A DNA stretch of 64,000 bases from Pseudaquabacterium terrae (GCF_013266755.1 NZ_JABRWJ010000004.1:496001-560000), one strand, 5' to 3'. Counted from the stretch's first letter, positions 31,201 to 39,556 are shown. Translations and numbers: made by a program. Notes: a model not told the origin generated them from the sequence alone.

Positions 31201-31400
31201 AGCGGCAGCGCGACCGAGCTGGCCATCGTCTCCGGCGACGCGCCGGGCAGGTTGGCACTGACCTGCACCACCGGCGTGTCGTAGCGCGGCAGCGCGGCCA
31301 CCGGGATGTCCTTCAGTGCCACCAGGCCGGCCATCACGACCGCAATGTTCAGCAGCACCGTCATCACCGGACGGCGGATGAAGAGGTCGGTGAAGCTCAT
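28293..31400 (-). CDS. RND-family multidrug efflux permease (MdtB/MdtC-like)
   Basis: A 1035-residue inner-membrane proton-driven pump. It begins MSFTDLFIRRPVMTVLLNIA, and the first periplasmic domain opens GLSTISSTSAQGSTSITLEF. The proton relay in helix 4 is GLVVDDAIVMLENIVRH, with two Asp residues as in AcrB. The second half ends with the conserved IGIVKKNAIMMIDFALDAQR and LRLRPIMMTTLAALMGALPI. The sequence style is that of MdtBC/MuxBC pumps, but there is only one permease gene here. It is translated with the adaptor gene through a 4-base overlap (31397-31400). No outer-membrane channel gene is adjacent. Confidence 0.92.
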   Translation of the reverse strand: MSFTDLFIRRPVMTVLLNIAVVMAGLVALKDIPVAALPRYDTPVVQVSANLPGASPETMASSVALPLEKQFSTIAGLSTISSTSAQGSTSITLEFEASRNIDAAAVDVQAALFRAQRSLPTEMTSPPSYRKVNPADAPVLLVALQSPSMGMAELNEYAENLIAPTLSTITGVAQVAIFGQKRYAVRIRVRPQALSERNLALDELRAAVAAANPNTPVGVLEGPQQTLTVQANRQLATAAEFGKIIVATRDGNPVRLRDVADVQDSFDTLKNSSTFAGEPSVTLAIQRQPDANTVQVVDRVLQTLPRFREQLPDSVSISTLNDRSKSIREALHDVNLTLVGTIVLVVLVIFLFLRRAAATLIPALSLPISLIGAVSLLYPLGYSLNNISLLGLTLAVGLVVDDAIVMLENIVRHIEAGMAPFQAALKGAREMAFTIMSISISLVAVLIPIFFMPGVIGLLFHEFAVIVGLSILVSALVSLTLVPMLASRFLRHHEAHEESALGRTFERGFLALQNGYARTLDWSLAHRWFIGAIAIASFVLTGVLFVTIPKGFFPEEDIGQLQVTVEAGEDISFPAMEALTERVGTILRGDPAVEAVGTRVGGGGFGANAQNTGRAFVSLKARSERPGMTEVVDRLRRQVRAVPGVAVYMRPVQNLQLGGRAGKSRYQYTLQSVSAGALNDWATRLSDRMGRDPLFRDVTSDSQLRGLQASLTIDRDRAELLGVSMADLRSTLYTAFGERQVATIYGPANSYQVIMEAAEADRQFEDAFSRLYMRGKGGALVPLSAFASVERTIGPTAINHQGQLQAITLAFNLAPGVALGDATKRLEGFVTEMKLPPTIVTSYGGDAAVFQDTQGGQAVLLIVAVLVIYLLLGVLYESYIHPLTILAGLPSAVVGALLTLTLFRMDLTLIATIGILMLIGIVKKNAIMMIDFALDAQRHQGLPPHEAIRQACLLRLRPIMMTTLAALMGALPIALGIGAGAELRQPLGLAVVGGLIVSQAVTLYITPVIYLALDRWSGKGPIVDEAASPAATARA

Positions 31401-32686
31401 GGGCTGGTCCCCCCGGTTGCCGCCGCCGGCGGCGCCACCGTTGCACCCGGCGCGGAGGCGCCTTGCGCACCCGAGGCCCCGCGGCCCGGCCGGCCAGCGC
31501 CGCGTGCCTCGCCACCGGCGGCCTGGTACGGCGTCGCGCGCACCTTGCTGCCGGGCCGCAGGTTCTGCTTGCCGTCGACGACGACCTTGTCGCCCGCCTG
31601 CAAGCCTTCCACGACGACCATCTCGCCGGCCGGCATGCGCGTCTGCACCGGCCGCATCTCGACGCTCTCGTCGGCCTTGACGACGTACACCGAGCGCTCG
31701 TTGCCGCGGATGATCAGCGCTGCCTGCGGGATCACCAGCGCACCCGCCATCGTGCGCGTGGTCATGCGCACGGTGACGTACTGGCCGGGCCAGAACTGCT
31801 GCTGCGCATTCGGCAGCGCCGCCTTGACGCGGATGCTGCCGGTGGTGGTGTCGACCGCGTTGTCGACGAACACCACCTTGCCGCGCTGCGGCGTGGCCGC
31901 GGCGCGGCCCGAATCCGCGGCACCGGGCACCAGCACCGAGACCTCGGCGCCATCGTCACGCGCGGCGCCGCCGGCGGCCTTCAGCAGCGCGGCGAGCTGG
32001 CCCTCGGGCACGTTGAAGTTGACGCCGATCGGATCGATCTGGTTGATGTTGACCAGCACCGCGCCGCCCGGCTGCACCAGCGCGCCGCGGTGCACGTTGA
32101 CGGCGCCGGCGCGGCCGCTCAGCGGCGCGCTGATGGTGCCGAAGCCGACGCCGACATCGGCCGCGCGCACGGCCGCCAGCGAGGCGGCGACGGCGGCCTT
32201 CTGCGATTCGAAGTTCGCCCGCGTCGTGTCGGCAGCGCTCTGCGCGATGAAGTTCTGATCGCGCAGCTCCTGCGCGCGCTTCCACTGGCGCTCGAGGTCA
32301 CCGAGCGTCGCCTGGTCGCGCAGCAGCTGGGCACGCGCCTTGTCGAGGTTCGCGCGTTCGGCGCGGTGATCGAGCCGGAACAGCGGCTGGCCGCGGCGCA
32401 CGAATTCGCCATCGCGCACCAGCACCTCGGCGATCGTGCCGGACAGCTGCGGCCGCACGTCGACGGTGTCGAGCGCGACGACCGTGCCGGCGGCTTCGAC
32501 GGTCACCGGCACGTCGCGCTTGTGCACCGCGAAGACGCTGACGGTGGTGGCCGGGCGGGCCGGTGCCGAGCCGGCGGCTGAGGCACCGGCGGGCGCTTCG
32601 GCGCCCTGGCCACCGCAAGCGGCGAGGCCGAGCGCGACAGCGCACGCGGCCAACAGAAACCCAACGGCACGGCTTGTTGTTGTCAT
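31397..32686 (-). CDS. RND efflux periplasmic adaptor (MdtA-like membrane fusion protein)
   Basis: A 429-residue adaptor. A start at ATG 32686 gives a lipoprotein signal with lipobox LAAC (ALGLAACGG). Barrel-sandwich motifs are TVDVRPQLSGTIAEVLVRDG and ISAPLSGRAGAVNVHRGALV, flanking the alpha-hairpin; the C-terminal part ends in a Gly/Ala/Pro-rich tail. It links the inner-membrane pump encoded next to an outer-membrane channel. ATG 32716 ten codons upstream is in frame but has no ribosome site and spoils the signal peptide. Confidence 0.88.
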   Translation of the reverse strand: MTTTSRAVGFLLAACAVALGLAACGGQGAEAPAGASAAGSAPARPATTVSVFAVHKRDVPVTVEAAGTVVALDTVDVRPQLSGTIAEVLVRDGEFVRRGQPLFRLDHRAERANLDKARAQLLRDQATLGDLERQWKRAQELRDQNFIAQSAADTTRANFESQKAAVAASLAAVRAADVGVGFGTISAPLSGRAGAVNVHRGALVQPGGAVLVNINQIDPIGVNFNVPEGQLAALLKAAGGAARDDGAEVSVLVPGAADSGRAAATPQRGKVVFVDNAVDTTTGSIRVKAALPNAQQQFWPGQYVTVRMTTRTMAGALVIPQAALIIRGNERSVYVVKADESVEMRPVQTRMPAGEMVVVEGLQAGDKVVVDGKQNLRPGSKVRATPYQAAGGEARGAGRPGRGASGAQGASAPGATVAPPAAATGGTSP

Positions 32687-32811
32687 GGCGGCATTCAGGC
32701 GTGAGTGCACCGGCATTCACATGTCGGAACGCGGCCAATCTAGCAGAGCGGTCCCTGGCGCTTATTGCTCCTTCGTTGCTGTGCGAGCGGGGTGATAGCC
32801 GTGGGCCCGCG

Positions 32812-33390
32812 TCAGATATGCGCGATCGCCAGGCCGCCGAGCACCAGGCCGAGCCCGGCGACGCCGAACATGCCCCACTCGAGCCACTTGCGGCGCGTCA
32901 GCAGCGCGATCGCCGCCAGCGCGATCGAGATCTGCAGCGCGGTGGTCGCCTGGGCCCAGCGGTGATGCAGGTGCAACTCGGCATCGGAGCGCTGGTCCCA
33001 GCCGGTCGATTCGGCTTCGAGCTTCTTGGCCTCGACCATGATCTCGGCCTTCTCCTTCTTGTAGCGCTCGACCTCCTGCTGGTAACCCGGCTTCCTGTCG
33101 TCGGCGACGATCGCCACCGCCAGCTCGGCCATGTTCTGTTTGCTGCTCTTGGCCTGGTAGAAGTTCCACTGGTTCGACGCTTCGGTCTTCTTGATCGCCG
33201 CGTTGTTCTTGAACAGGCCCGCATTCGCCTGTGTCGCGCCGCCCATGTACGAGAACAGCGCGCCGACGGTGGCCAGGATCGCTGTCATCACCGCGATCTG
33301 GCCGGAAAAGCTGTCCTTGTCGGCGTGCTGCGCCGCATGTTCGACTTCGTGGTCGTGCGGACCGTGGACGTGGAAACCGTGACCGGACAT
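32812..33390 (-). CDS. DUF4337 membrane protein
   Basis: A 192-residue protein with a His-rich start (SGHGFHVHGPHDHEVEHAAQ), one membrane helix (IAVMTAILATVGALFSYMGG), a charged coiled-coil middle (YQQEVERYKKEKAEIMVEAK) and two C-terminal helices (TALQISIALAAIALL; WGMFGVAGLGLVLGGLAIA). This is the DUF4337 arrangement; the function is unknown. ATG 33390 has GAGGAGG eight bases upstream, which rules out the TTG six bases earlier. It stands alone between the efflux and glucokinase genes. Confidence 0.8.
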   Translation of the reverse strand: MSGHGFHVHGPHDHEVEHAAQHADKDSFSGQIAVMTAILATVGALFSYMGGATQANAGLFKNNAAIKKTEASNQWNFYQAKSSKQNMAELAVAIVADDRKPGYQQEVERYKKEKAEIMVEAKKLEAESTGWDQRSDAELHLHHRWAQATTALQISIALAAIALLTRRKWLEWGMFGVAGLGLVLGGLAIAHI

Positions 33391-33438
33391 GGGCAAATCC
33401 TCCTCGGGAAAAGGGCGTGGAAAGGGAAAGCCGCGCTT

Positions 33439-35328
33439 TCAGCGCCGGCTGTGCGAAGTCAGCCGCGCATACGGCAGCGAGGCGCTGACACCGGGCGTGC
33501 GCTGCGGGCCGGCGGCCTTGCGCGCGCGGCGCTCGCTGCCGTCGGCCTCGGTGCTGTCGCCGCTGCCCTGGCGCCGCATCGAGACGCCGACCGCCAGGAT
33601 GTCGATCACCAGCAGGTGCAGCACGCGGCTGACCATCGGCAGCTGCGTCGTGACGTCCTCCGGGTGGTCGACGATCAGCGCGATGTCGGCCTTCTTGGCC
33701 AGCGGCGACTGGCTGGCGGTGATCGCCACCACCGTCGCGCCGCGTTCACGCGCGGTGTCGGCAACCTCGAGCAGTTCGGCGATGCGGCCGGTGCTGCTGA
33801 TCAGCACCGCGACGTCGCCCGGCTTCAGCACCGCGGCGGCCAGCACCATCAGCCGCGCATCGGTGCAGGCATTGCTCGAGATGCCGAAGCGCATGAACTT
33901 GTACTGCGCATCGAGCGCCACCGGCCCGTAGTGGCCGACGGCGTGGAAGTCGACGCGCGGCGCGGCGTTCAGCAGCTCGATCGTGCGCTCGATCGTGTCG
34001 CGGTTCAGTTGGTCGCGCAGCTGCAGGATCGCCGACGCGGTGTTGCCGAGTACTTTGGCGCCCAGCTCGACGGTTGAGTCGTCGCCGGTGACCTGCGTGT
34101 GCGTCACCGGCACCGTGCCCGAGAGCCCCGAGGCGAGCCGCAGCTTGAAGTCCGACAGCCCTTCGCAGCCGAGTGAGCGGCAGAAGCGGATCACCGTCGG
34201 CTGGCTGACGGCGGCGGCGCGCGCGATGTCGGCGATCGGGTCGTTCAGCGCCGAGCGCGGATGCTCGAGCACGTGTTCGGCGACGCGCCGCTCGGCCGGC
34301 GACAGCGCCTCGAGCCCGCGCCGGATCTGCTCCAGGATCGCCGACTTCGGCGTCGTCTCCAGCGTGCGCAGTTGCGCCTGCAGGATCGCCGACGCGCCGG
34401 CGAAGGTCGCGTCGTCGGCGGTAATCACGTAGGTCGGGATGCCGCGCAGGTAGTCGCTGAAGCGGCCCTTGTCCTCGAAGCGGCGGCGAAAGGGTGAGCG
34501 ATCGAAATACGCCCCCAGGCGCGGCACGATGCCGCCGCCGATATAGACGCCACTCAGTGCGCCCAGCGTCACCGCGAGGTTGGCCGCCGCGGTGCCGAGC
34601 ATGGCGCAGAAGGCCTCGATCGCCGAGGCGCAGAGCGGATCGCTGCCTTCGAGGCCGCGGTGCGTGATCTCCGGCGCCGGCAGGGTGCCGTCCTTGCGGC
34701 CCGCATCGGCGGCGAGCGCGCGGTAGATCAGCTCGAGGCCGGGGCCGGACAGCAGCCGCTCGAAGGACACGTGCTCGAACTGCTGCCAGGCGAAACGCAG
34801 GATCGTGATCTCACGCTCGTCGTGCGGCGCGAAGCTGGTGTGGCCGCCCTCGGTGCCGAGCGCGACCCAGCCGTTCTGCGCCGGAATCAACCCCGAGACA
34901 CCGAGACCTGAGCCGGCGCCCAGCACGCCGATGACGCTGCCTTCGCGTGCCAGCCCGCCGCCGACCTGGCGCCGCTCGCTCTCGGCCAGGCCCGGCACGG
35001 CCATCGCCAGCGCGGTGAAGTCGTTGACGACGACCAGCGTCTCCAGCCCGAGCCGCTCGCGCATCTGCTCGATCGAGAATTGCCAGTGGTAATTCGTCAT
35101 CCGCACCTCGTCGCCTTCGACGGGGTTGGCGATCGCCACCGCGGCATGCTGGATGCGCTCGGCCGGCAGCGACTTCAGGTAGGCGCTGACGGCGGCGTGG
35201 AAGTCTGCATGCTCGGCGCAGCGCAGCGACGCCGCCTGCTCGAAGCGGCCGGGCGCCGTCTCGAGCGCGAAGCGGGCGTAGGTGCCGCCGATGTCGGCGA
35301 TCAGGCGGGGGCTGTCGTAGCGGCTCAC
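33439..35328 (-). CDS. glk: Glucokinase fused to RpiR/HexR-type regulator
   Basis: A 629-residue two-part protein. Residues 1 to about 325 are a glucokinase: phosphate-1 motif IADIGGTYARFA, VNDFTALAMAV with the catalytic Asp, GAGSGLGVSG, GTEGGHTSFAP and GGGIVPRLG. From about 335 an RpiR regulator follows, with helix-turn-helix IARAAAVSQPTVIRFCRSLG and a SIS sugar-phosphate domain around HAVGHYGPVALDAQYKFMRF and GDVAVLISSTGRIAELLEVA. It would phosphorylate glucose and sense a sugar phosphate, KDPG in HexR proteins. The start is GTG 35328 with AAGGA upstream. Glk-RpiR fusions are known in Burkholderia relatives. It is divergent from a second glucokinase gene across a spacer with HexR-like palindromes. 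Confidence 0.92.
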   Translation of the reverse strand: MSRYDSPRLIADIGGTYARFALETAPGRFEQAASLRCAEHADFHAAVSAYLKSLPAERIQHAAVAIANPVEGDEVRMTNYHWQFSIEQMRERLGLETLVVVNDFTALAMAVPGLAESERRQVGGGLAREGSVIGVLGAGSGLGVSGLIPAQNGWVALGTEGGHTSFAPHDEREITILRFAWQQFEHVSFERLLSGPGLELIYRALAADAGRKDGTLPAPEITHRGLEGSDPLCASAIEAFCAMLGTAAANLAVTLGALSGVYIGGGIVPRLGAYFDRSPFRRRFEDKGRFSDYLRGIPTYVITADDATFAGASAILQAQLRTLETTPKSAILEQIRRGLEALSPAERRVAEHVLEHPRSALNDPIADIARAAAVSQPTVIRFCRSLGCEGLSDFKLRLASGLSGTVPVTHTQVTGDDSTVELGAKVLGNTASAILQLRDQLNRDTIERTIELLNAAPRVDFHAVGHYGPVALDAQYKFMRFGISSNACTDARLMVLAAAVLKPGDVAVLISSTGRIAELLEVADTARERGATVVAITASQSPLAKKADIALIVDHPEDVTTQLPMVSRVLHLLVIDILAVGVSMRRQGSGDSTEADGSERRARKAAGPQRTPGVSASLPYARLTSHSRR

Positions 35329-35417
35329 GAGGTCCTTCGGAGGCGGCCGGGGGGCGGCGAATGCGGCGGCGTATTGTGCGGGAGCGCTGCCGCCGGCCAG
35401 AGCGATCTGATCGCCAA

Positions 35418-35432
35418 TGTAGTAGGGTTAGA
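35418..35432. promoter_or_regulatory. Weak HexR-like site between the glucokinase genes
   Basis: TGTAG-TAGGG-TTAGA matches 7 of 10 arm positions of TGTAG-N5-CTACA. It is 33 bases from the stronger site at 35451 and about 90 bases upstream of the Glk-RpiR start. It could be a secondary operator for autoregulation. Alone it would not be convincing. Confidence 0.35.
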
Positions 35433-35450
35433 TAGAACTTGCCTTGATTA

Positions 35451-35465
35451 TGTAGTTTTGCTACC
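35451..35465. promoter_or_regulatory. HexR-like operator between divergent glucokinase genes
   Basis: TGTAG-TTTTG-CTACC matches 9 of 10 arm positions of the palindrome TGTAG-N5-CTACA. It lies 48 bases before ATG 35514 of the second glucokinase and 122 bases before the Glk-RpiR start, in an AT-richer stretch suited to promoters. The same word GTAGTTTTG recurs before the TonB receptor gene. RpiR/HexR proteins bind such palindromes, and the regulator gene is adjacent. Confidence 0.6.
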
Positions 35466-35513
35466 TTTCGCGCCCATGGACGAGAGGGAGAGTCGAGCTT
35501 GATCGAGGACCGT

Positions 35514-36497
35514 ATGGCGAATGGCCGGCCCTGGCTGGTGGCGGATATCGGTGGAACCAATGCCCGCTTCGGCTGGGTGGACGATGGCGGCGCAGTCGAC
35601 CAGATCCACAAGCTGGCGGCGGCCGACTACGCCGGGCCGGCTGAAGCCGTCCAGGCCTACCTGGTGCTGGTGCAGCAGGCGCTCGGCGCGGCTTATCGGC
35701 CGCCGCGCCGCGCTGCCTTCGCGCTGGCGACGGCGCTCGATGGCGACGAGGTCATGCTGACCAACAGCCATTGGCGCTTCTCGCGCGCCGCGCTGCAGGC
35801 GGCGCTGGGGCTCGACGTGCTGCTGCTGCTGAACGACTTCGAGGCGCTGGCCTTGTCGCTGCCGCGGCTGGGGCCGACGCAGTGGCGGGTGTTCGGCGCG
35901 CCGCAACCGCAGCCGCGCGGCACGCTGGCGGTGATCGGTCCCGGCACCGGGCTCGGCGTCGGCGGCGTCACGCAGACGGCGCTTGGCTGGGTCGCGCTGC
36001 CCGGCGAGGGCGGGCATGCGACGCTGGCACCGGCCGATGACTTCGAGAGTGCGCTGCTGCAGCACGTCCGCGGCCGATTCGAGCACGTCTCGGCCGAGCG
36101 CCTGCTGTCGGGCATCGGGCTGCCGGAGCTGCATGACGCGGTCGCCGCGGTGCTCGGCCAACCTGCCGGTGCGCCGCTGGCGGCCGAGGCCATCGTCGAG
36201 CGGGCGCTGGCCGGCGGCGATGCCGTGTGTGAACGCACCATCGACGCCTTCTGCGCGCTGCTCGGCGGCTTTGCCGGCAACGTCGCGCTGACGCTGGGCG
36301 CGCGCGGTGGCGTCTACATCGGCGGCGGCATCGTGCCGCGGCTCGGCGAGCGCTTCTTCGGATCGCGCTTTCGCGAGCGCTTCGAGGCCAAGGGGCGCTT
36401 CCGCGCCTACCTCGAGCCGATCCCGACCGCGCTGATCACCGACACGCTGGCAGCGCTCAGCGGTGCGGCGCTGGCGATCGAGCAGCTGGAAACCTAG
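35514..36497 (+). CDS. glk: Glucokinase (second copy)
   Basis: A 327-residue glucokinase of the same family as the N-terminal half of the divergent fusion: phosphate-1 VADIGGTNARFG, LLNDFEALALSLP, IGPGTGLGVGG, PGEGGHATLAPADD and GGGIVPRLGERFFGSRFRER. It makes glucose-6-phosphate from glucose and ATP. ATG 35514 has GAGG five bases upstream; an in-frame TTG at 35499 also has a purine-rich site (GGGAGAG), so the first five residues are uncertain. A strong hairpin follows the stop. The two kinases are clearly diverged copies rather than a recent duplication. Confidence 0.92.
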   Translation: MANGRPWLVADIGGTNARFGWVDDGGAVDQIHKLAAADYAGPAEAVQAYLVLVQQALGAAYRPPRRAAFALATALDGDEVMLTNSHWRFSRAALQAALGLDVLLLLNDFEALALSLPRLGPTQWRVFGAPQPQPRGTLAVIGPGTGLGVGGVTQTALGWVALPGEGGHATLAPADDFESALLQHVRGRFEHVSAERLLSGIGLPELHDAVAAVLGQPAGAPLAAEAIVERALAGGDAVCERTIDAFCALLGGFAGNVALTLGARGGVYIGGGIVPRLGERFFGSRFRERFEAKGRFRAYLEPIPTALITDTLAALSGAALAIEQLET

Positions 36498-36522
36498 GCA
36501 CTACGCATCTTGCCTTTGGAGC

Positions 36523-36537
36523 GGTAGTTCAACTACA
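36523..36537. promoter_or_regulatory. HexR-like operator downstream of the second glucokinase
   Basis: GGTAG-TTCAA-CTACA matches 9 of 10 arm positions and has the longer perfect core GTAGTT-C-AACTAC. It lies between the glucokinase stop and the terminator hairpin, 253 bases before the TonB receptor start. It could act as an upstream operator for the receptor or as a roadblock behind the kinase gene. Confidence 0.5.
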
Positions 36538-36542
36538 AGTAC

Positions 36543-36580
36543 CAGGCCCGTCGGTCGCAGGGCGACGTCCGACGGGCCTG
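36543..36580 (+). terminator. Strong hairpin after the second glucokinase
   Basis: Perfect 12-base arms CAGGCCCGTCGG (36543-36554) and CCGACGGGCCTG (36569-36580), with a 14-base loop that itself can pair TCGC/GCGA. It is followed by the T- and C-rich run TCTCATTTCCCT. It probably terminates the glucokinase transcript. Confidence 0.7.
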
Positions 36581-36669
36581 TCTCATTTCCCTCTGAGCAA
36601 GGGTGCTTTTCAAGCGACAGGCGGTGGCCCGAGCGCAACACCTAGGGTTTACACAAGGCGGATTGAATA

Positions 36670-36684
36670 GGTAGTTTTGGTACA
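36670..36684. promoter_or_regulatory. HexR-like site upstream of the TonB receptor gene
   Basis: GGTAG-TTTTG-GTACA matches 8 of 10 arm positions of TGTAG-N5-CTACA and shares GTAGTTTTG with the site at 35451. It lies 106 bases before the GTG start of the receptor gene in an AT-richer patch. With the site at 36523 it could bring the receptor under the same control as the glucokinases. Confidence 0.45.
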
Positions 36685-36790
36685 AATCCGTCCGACGACG
36701 AGGGTCCCCGGTGCGGACCGCCACTGCGGCAGGTGGCGTGTCCGAGTGCAAGCCGGGCAGGTGATGGGTTGAGTAGCAAGGAGACATCCG

Positions 36791-39556
36791 GTGAAGAGTT
36801 CGATCGACAAGCAGCGCGGCATGCCGCGCCTTCCGTCCTCCGGCCTGAGCGCTTCGGCCGTGGCCGCCGCGCTGCTGTGTGCGGCCGCCGCCGCGCAGGC
36901 GCAGCAGGCGACGCCGCCGGCCGGCGACAACATGACGGTCACGGTGACCGGCATCCGCCGCGGCATCGAGAGCGCCATCGCGGTCAAGAAGAACTCCGAC
37001 TCGATCGTCGAGTCGGTGTCGGCCGAGGACATCGGCAAGCTGCCCGACATCAGCATCGCCGAATCAATCGGTCGCCTGCCCGGCCTGTCGGCGCAGCGTG
37101 TCGGCGGGCGCGCGCAGGTGATCAGCGTGCGCGGCCTGTCGCCGGACTTCGCCACCACGCTGCTCAACGGCCGTGAGCTGGTGAGCACCGGCGACAACCG
37201 CAGCGTCGAGTTCGACCAGTACCCGTCGGAGCTGTTGTCCGGCGTGCTGGTCTACAAGACGCCGGACGCCGGCCTGGTCGGCCAGGGCCTGTCGGGCACC
37301 ATCGACATGCAGACCGCGCGCCCGCTGAGCTTCAGCAACCGCGTGATCGCGCTGAACGCGCGCGGCCAGCGCAACTCGATCGGGTCGGCGGCCAACGCGA
37401 AGGCCACCGGCAACCGCTTCAGTGCCAGCTACATCGACCAGTTCGCCGACAAGAAGGTCGGCCTGGCCATCGGCTTTGCGCACCAGGAAACGCCGGTGCA
37501 GGAGAACCAGGTCGGCCTGTACGAACCGTGGAAGGTGGCCGACCGCCCCGGCGTGCCGAGCGGCACGTTCGTCTCCGACGGCATCAAGGCACTGCGCCGC
37601 ACCGGCAAGACCGAGCGCGACGGCGTGATGGCGACGCTGGAGATCCGGCCGTCGAAGTCGTGGGTCAGCATCGTCGACGCGTTCGCGTCGAAGGCCACGC
37701 AGGAGGACACGGCCAACCAGTTCGAGGTGAACCTGCAGTACAACGGCGCCTTCCCGTGCAGCCCCGCGTGCACCTGGACGCAGACGACGGTCAACGACAA
37801 CCACACGCAGACCGGCGGCACGATCACCAACGTCTTCCCGCTGGTGCGCGGCATGTACAACAAGCGCGAGGACAAGATCCATGCGCTGGGCTGGAACAAC
37901 CGCTTCAGCTTCGACGGCGGCGCGAGCGTGGTCGCCGACCTCAACTACTCGAAGGCCAAGCGCGACGAGCTGAGCCTGGAGAACAACAGCCAGCTGAACC
38001 CGGCCGCCGGCACCTACTTCGACACGATGAAGCTCGCCTTCAACAGCGGCGACTTCTCCAAGATGACGACGGCGCTGCGCTACGACGATCCGAGCAAGCT
38101 GTTCCTGCGCGGCACGATCTACGGCTCGGGCTACGGCAAGGTGCCGAAGGTCGAGGACGAGCTCACCGGCGTCAAGCTCACCGCCAACCTGCCGCTGGCG
38201 TCGCCGATGGTGGGCCTGGTTTCGGATGTCGACGTCGGCGTCAACTACGCCGACCGATCAAAGCAGAAGCGCCAGCCCGAGGGCAACATCAACGTCGGTG
38301 CGCAGGGCGACACGACGATCGCATCCGACCTGCAATACGGTCTGGTCGACCTCGGCTTCGCAGGCCTCGGCAACATCCCGTCGTGGAACGTGCCGGGGGC
38401 GGTCGCGCGCTACATGACCTTCAACCCGACCGACACCGAGAACTACCTGATCTCGAAGGCGTGGAACGTCGACGAGAAGACGGCCACCGCGTTCGCGCGC
38501 GCCAACATCGACGGCACGCTCGCCGGCTTGGCCGTGCGCGGCAACTTCGGCCTGCAGGTGGTGCGCACCGAGCAATCGTCCACCGCACGCTACTTCGACA
38601 ACTCCGCGCCGGCGGGCAGCCAGGTGAAGCCGATCGACGACGGCAAGACGGTCACCGACGTGCTGCCGAGCCTGAACCTCGCGTTCTCGCTCGGTGGCGA
38701 TCAGACGCTGCGCCTGGCCCTCGCGCGCCAGATGGCGCGCCCGCGCGTCGACCAGCTGCGCGCGTCGCTGGAGTTCGGCATCGACCGCGCCACCGGCAAC
38801 CCGGGCGCCACCGGCGGCAATGCGCGGCTCGACCCGTGGCGCGCGAACGCGCTGGACATCTCGTACGAGAAGTACTTCGGCAACCGCGCCTACGTGGCGG
38901 CGGCGGCGTTCTACAAGGACCTGCGCAGCTACATCTACACGCAGGCCAACCACAGCTACGACTTCTCGCGCTTCATCGCCGGCTACCAGGCCTGCGACAC
39001 CTGCCCGCCGGCCAAGCCGACCGGCACCTACACCGCGCCGTACAACGGCCAGGGCGGCAAGCTCAAGGGCGCCGAGCTGTCGGCATCCTTGCCGCTGAAC
39101 CTGATCACCCCGGCACTGAACGGCTTCGGCGTCGTCGCCAGCGCCAGCTTCAACAGCAGCAACATCCAGGTCAAGGATCCGGAGAGCGAGAGCAGCGTCG
39201 GCGGCGGGTTCATCACCTTGCCGGGCCTGTCCAAGCGCGTCTACAACCTGACCGCCTACTACGAACGCGCCGGCTTCGAAGCGCGGGTCAGCCAGCGCAA
39301 GCGCTCGGACTTCATCGGCGAGATCGGCAACTTCGCCGGCAACCGCACGCTGCGCTACGTGGTGGGCGAAAGCATCGTCGACCTGCAGTTGGGCTACACC
39401 TTCCAGGACGGGCCGGCCAAGGGACTGGGCCTGCTGTTCCAGGTCAACAACCTGAACGACGACGCCTACCAGACCTATGCCGGCACCAAGGACCGGCCGC
39501 TCGAGCACATCAAGTGGGGCCGCACGCTGCTGTTCGGCGCCAACTACAAGTTCTGA
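36791..39556 (+). CDS. TonB-dependent outer-membrane receptor (carbohydrate type)
   Basis: A 921-residue receptor of the Xanthomonas/Caulobacter TonB family (TIGR01782-like). It has a signal peptide (VAAALLCAAAAAQAQQ) and a plug domain with ESVSAEDIGKLPDISIAES, INVRGLSP-like VISVRGLSPDFATTLLNGRE and GLSGTIDMQTARPL. The beta-barrel ends with an aromatic C-terminus (GANYKF). Members import maltodextrins, xylans, chitooligosaccharides or sucrose. The start is GTG 36791 with AAGGAG about eight bases upstream. Its neighbours are a glucokinase gene upstream and a chitinase gene downstream, so either alpha-glucans or chitin oligomers are candidates; HexR-like sites upstream favour a glucose-yielding substrate. 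Confidence 0.9.
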   Translation: MKSSIDKQRGMPRLPSSGLSASAVAAALLCAAAAAQAQQATPPAGDNMTVTVTGIRRGIESAIAVKKNSDSIVESVSAEDIGKLPDISIAESIGRLPGLSAQRVGGRAQVISVRGLSPDFATTLLNGRELVSTGDNRSVEFDQYPSELLSGVLVYKTPDAGLVGQGLSGTIDMQTARPLSFSNRVIALNARGQRNSIGSAANAKATGNRFSASYIDQFADKKVGLAIGFAHQETPVQENQVGLYEPWKVADRPGVPSGTFVSDGIKALRRTGKTERDGVMATLEIRPSKSWVSIVDAFASKATQEDTANQFEVNLQYNGAFPCSPACTWTQTTVNDNHTQTGGTITNVFPLVRGMYNKREDKIHALGWNNRFSFDGGASVVADLNYSKAKRDELSLENNSQLNPAAGTYFDTMKLAFNSGDFSKMTTALRYDDPSKLFLRGTIYGSGYGKVPKVEDELTGVKLTANLPLASPMVGLVSDVDVGVNYADRSKQKRQPEGNINVGAQGDTTIASDLQYGLVDLGFAGLGNIPSWNVPGAVARYMTFNPTDTENYLISKAWNVDEKTATAFARANIDGTLAGLAVRGNFGLQVVRTEQSSTARYFDNSAPAGSQVKPIDDGKTVTDVLPSLNLAFSLGGDQTLRLALARQMARPRVDQLRASLEFGIDRATGNPGATGGNARLDPWRANALDISYEKYFGNRAYVAAAAFYKDLRSYIYTQANHSYDFSRFIAGYQACDTCPPAKPTGTYTAPYNGQGGKLKGAELSASLPLNLITPALNGFGVVASASFNSSNIQVKDPESESSVGGGFITLPGLSKRVYNLTAYYERAGFEARVSQRKRSDFIGEIGNFAGNRTLRYVVGESIVDLQLGYTFQDGPAKGLGLLFQVNNLNDDAYQTYAGTKDRPLEHIKWGRTLLFGANYKF

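Noticed and set aside
28566..32258. A plus-strand open frame of 1230 codons opposite the efflux genes
   Set aside because: It is exactly antisense to the RND pump and adaptor, whose motifs are unmistakable; the composition is low-complexity His/Arg/Asp.
35329..35513. Sigma-70 promoter boxes for the two divergent glucokinase genes
   Set aside because: Several weak -35 and -10 candidates exist, but none combined acceptable boxes with a 16-18 base spacer, so none was annotated.
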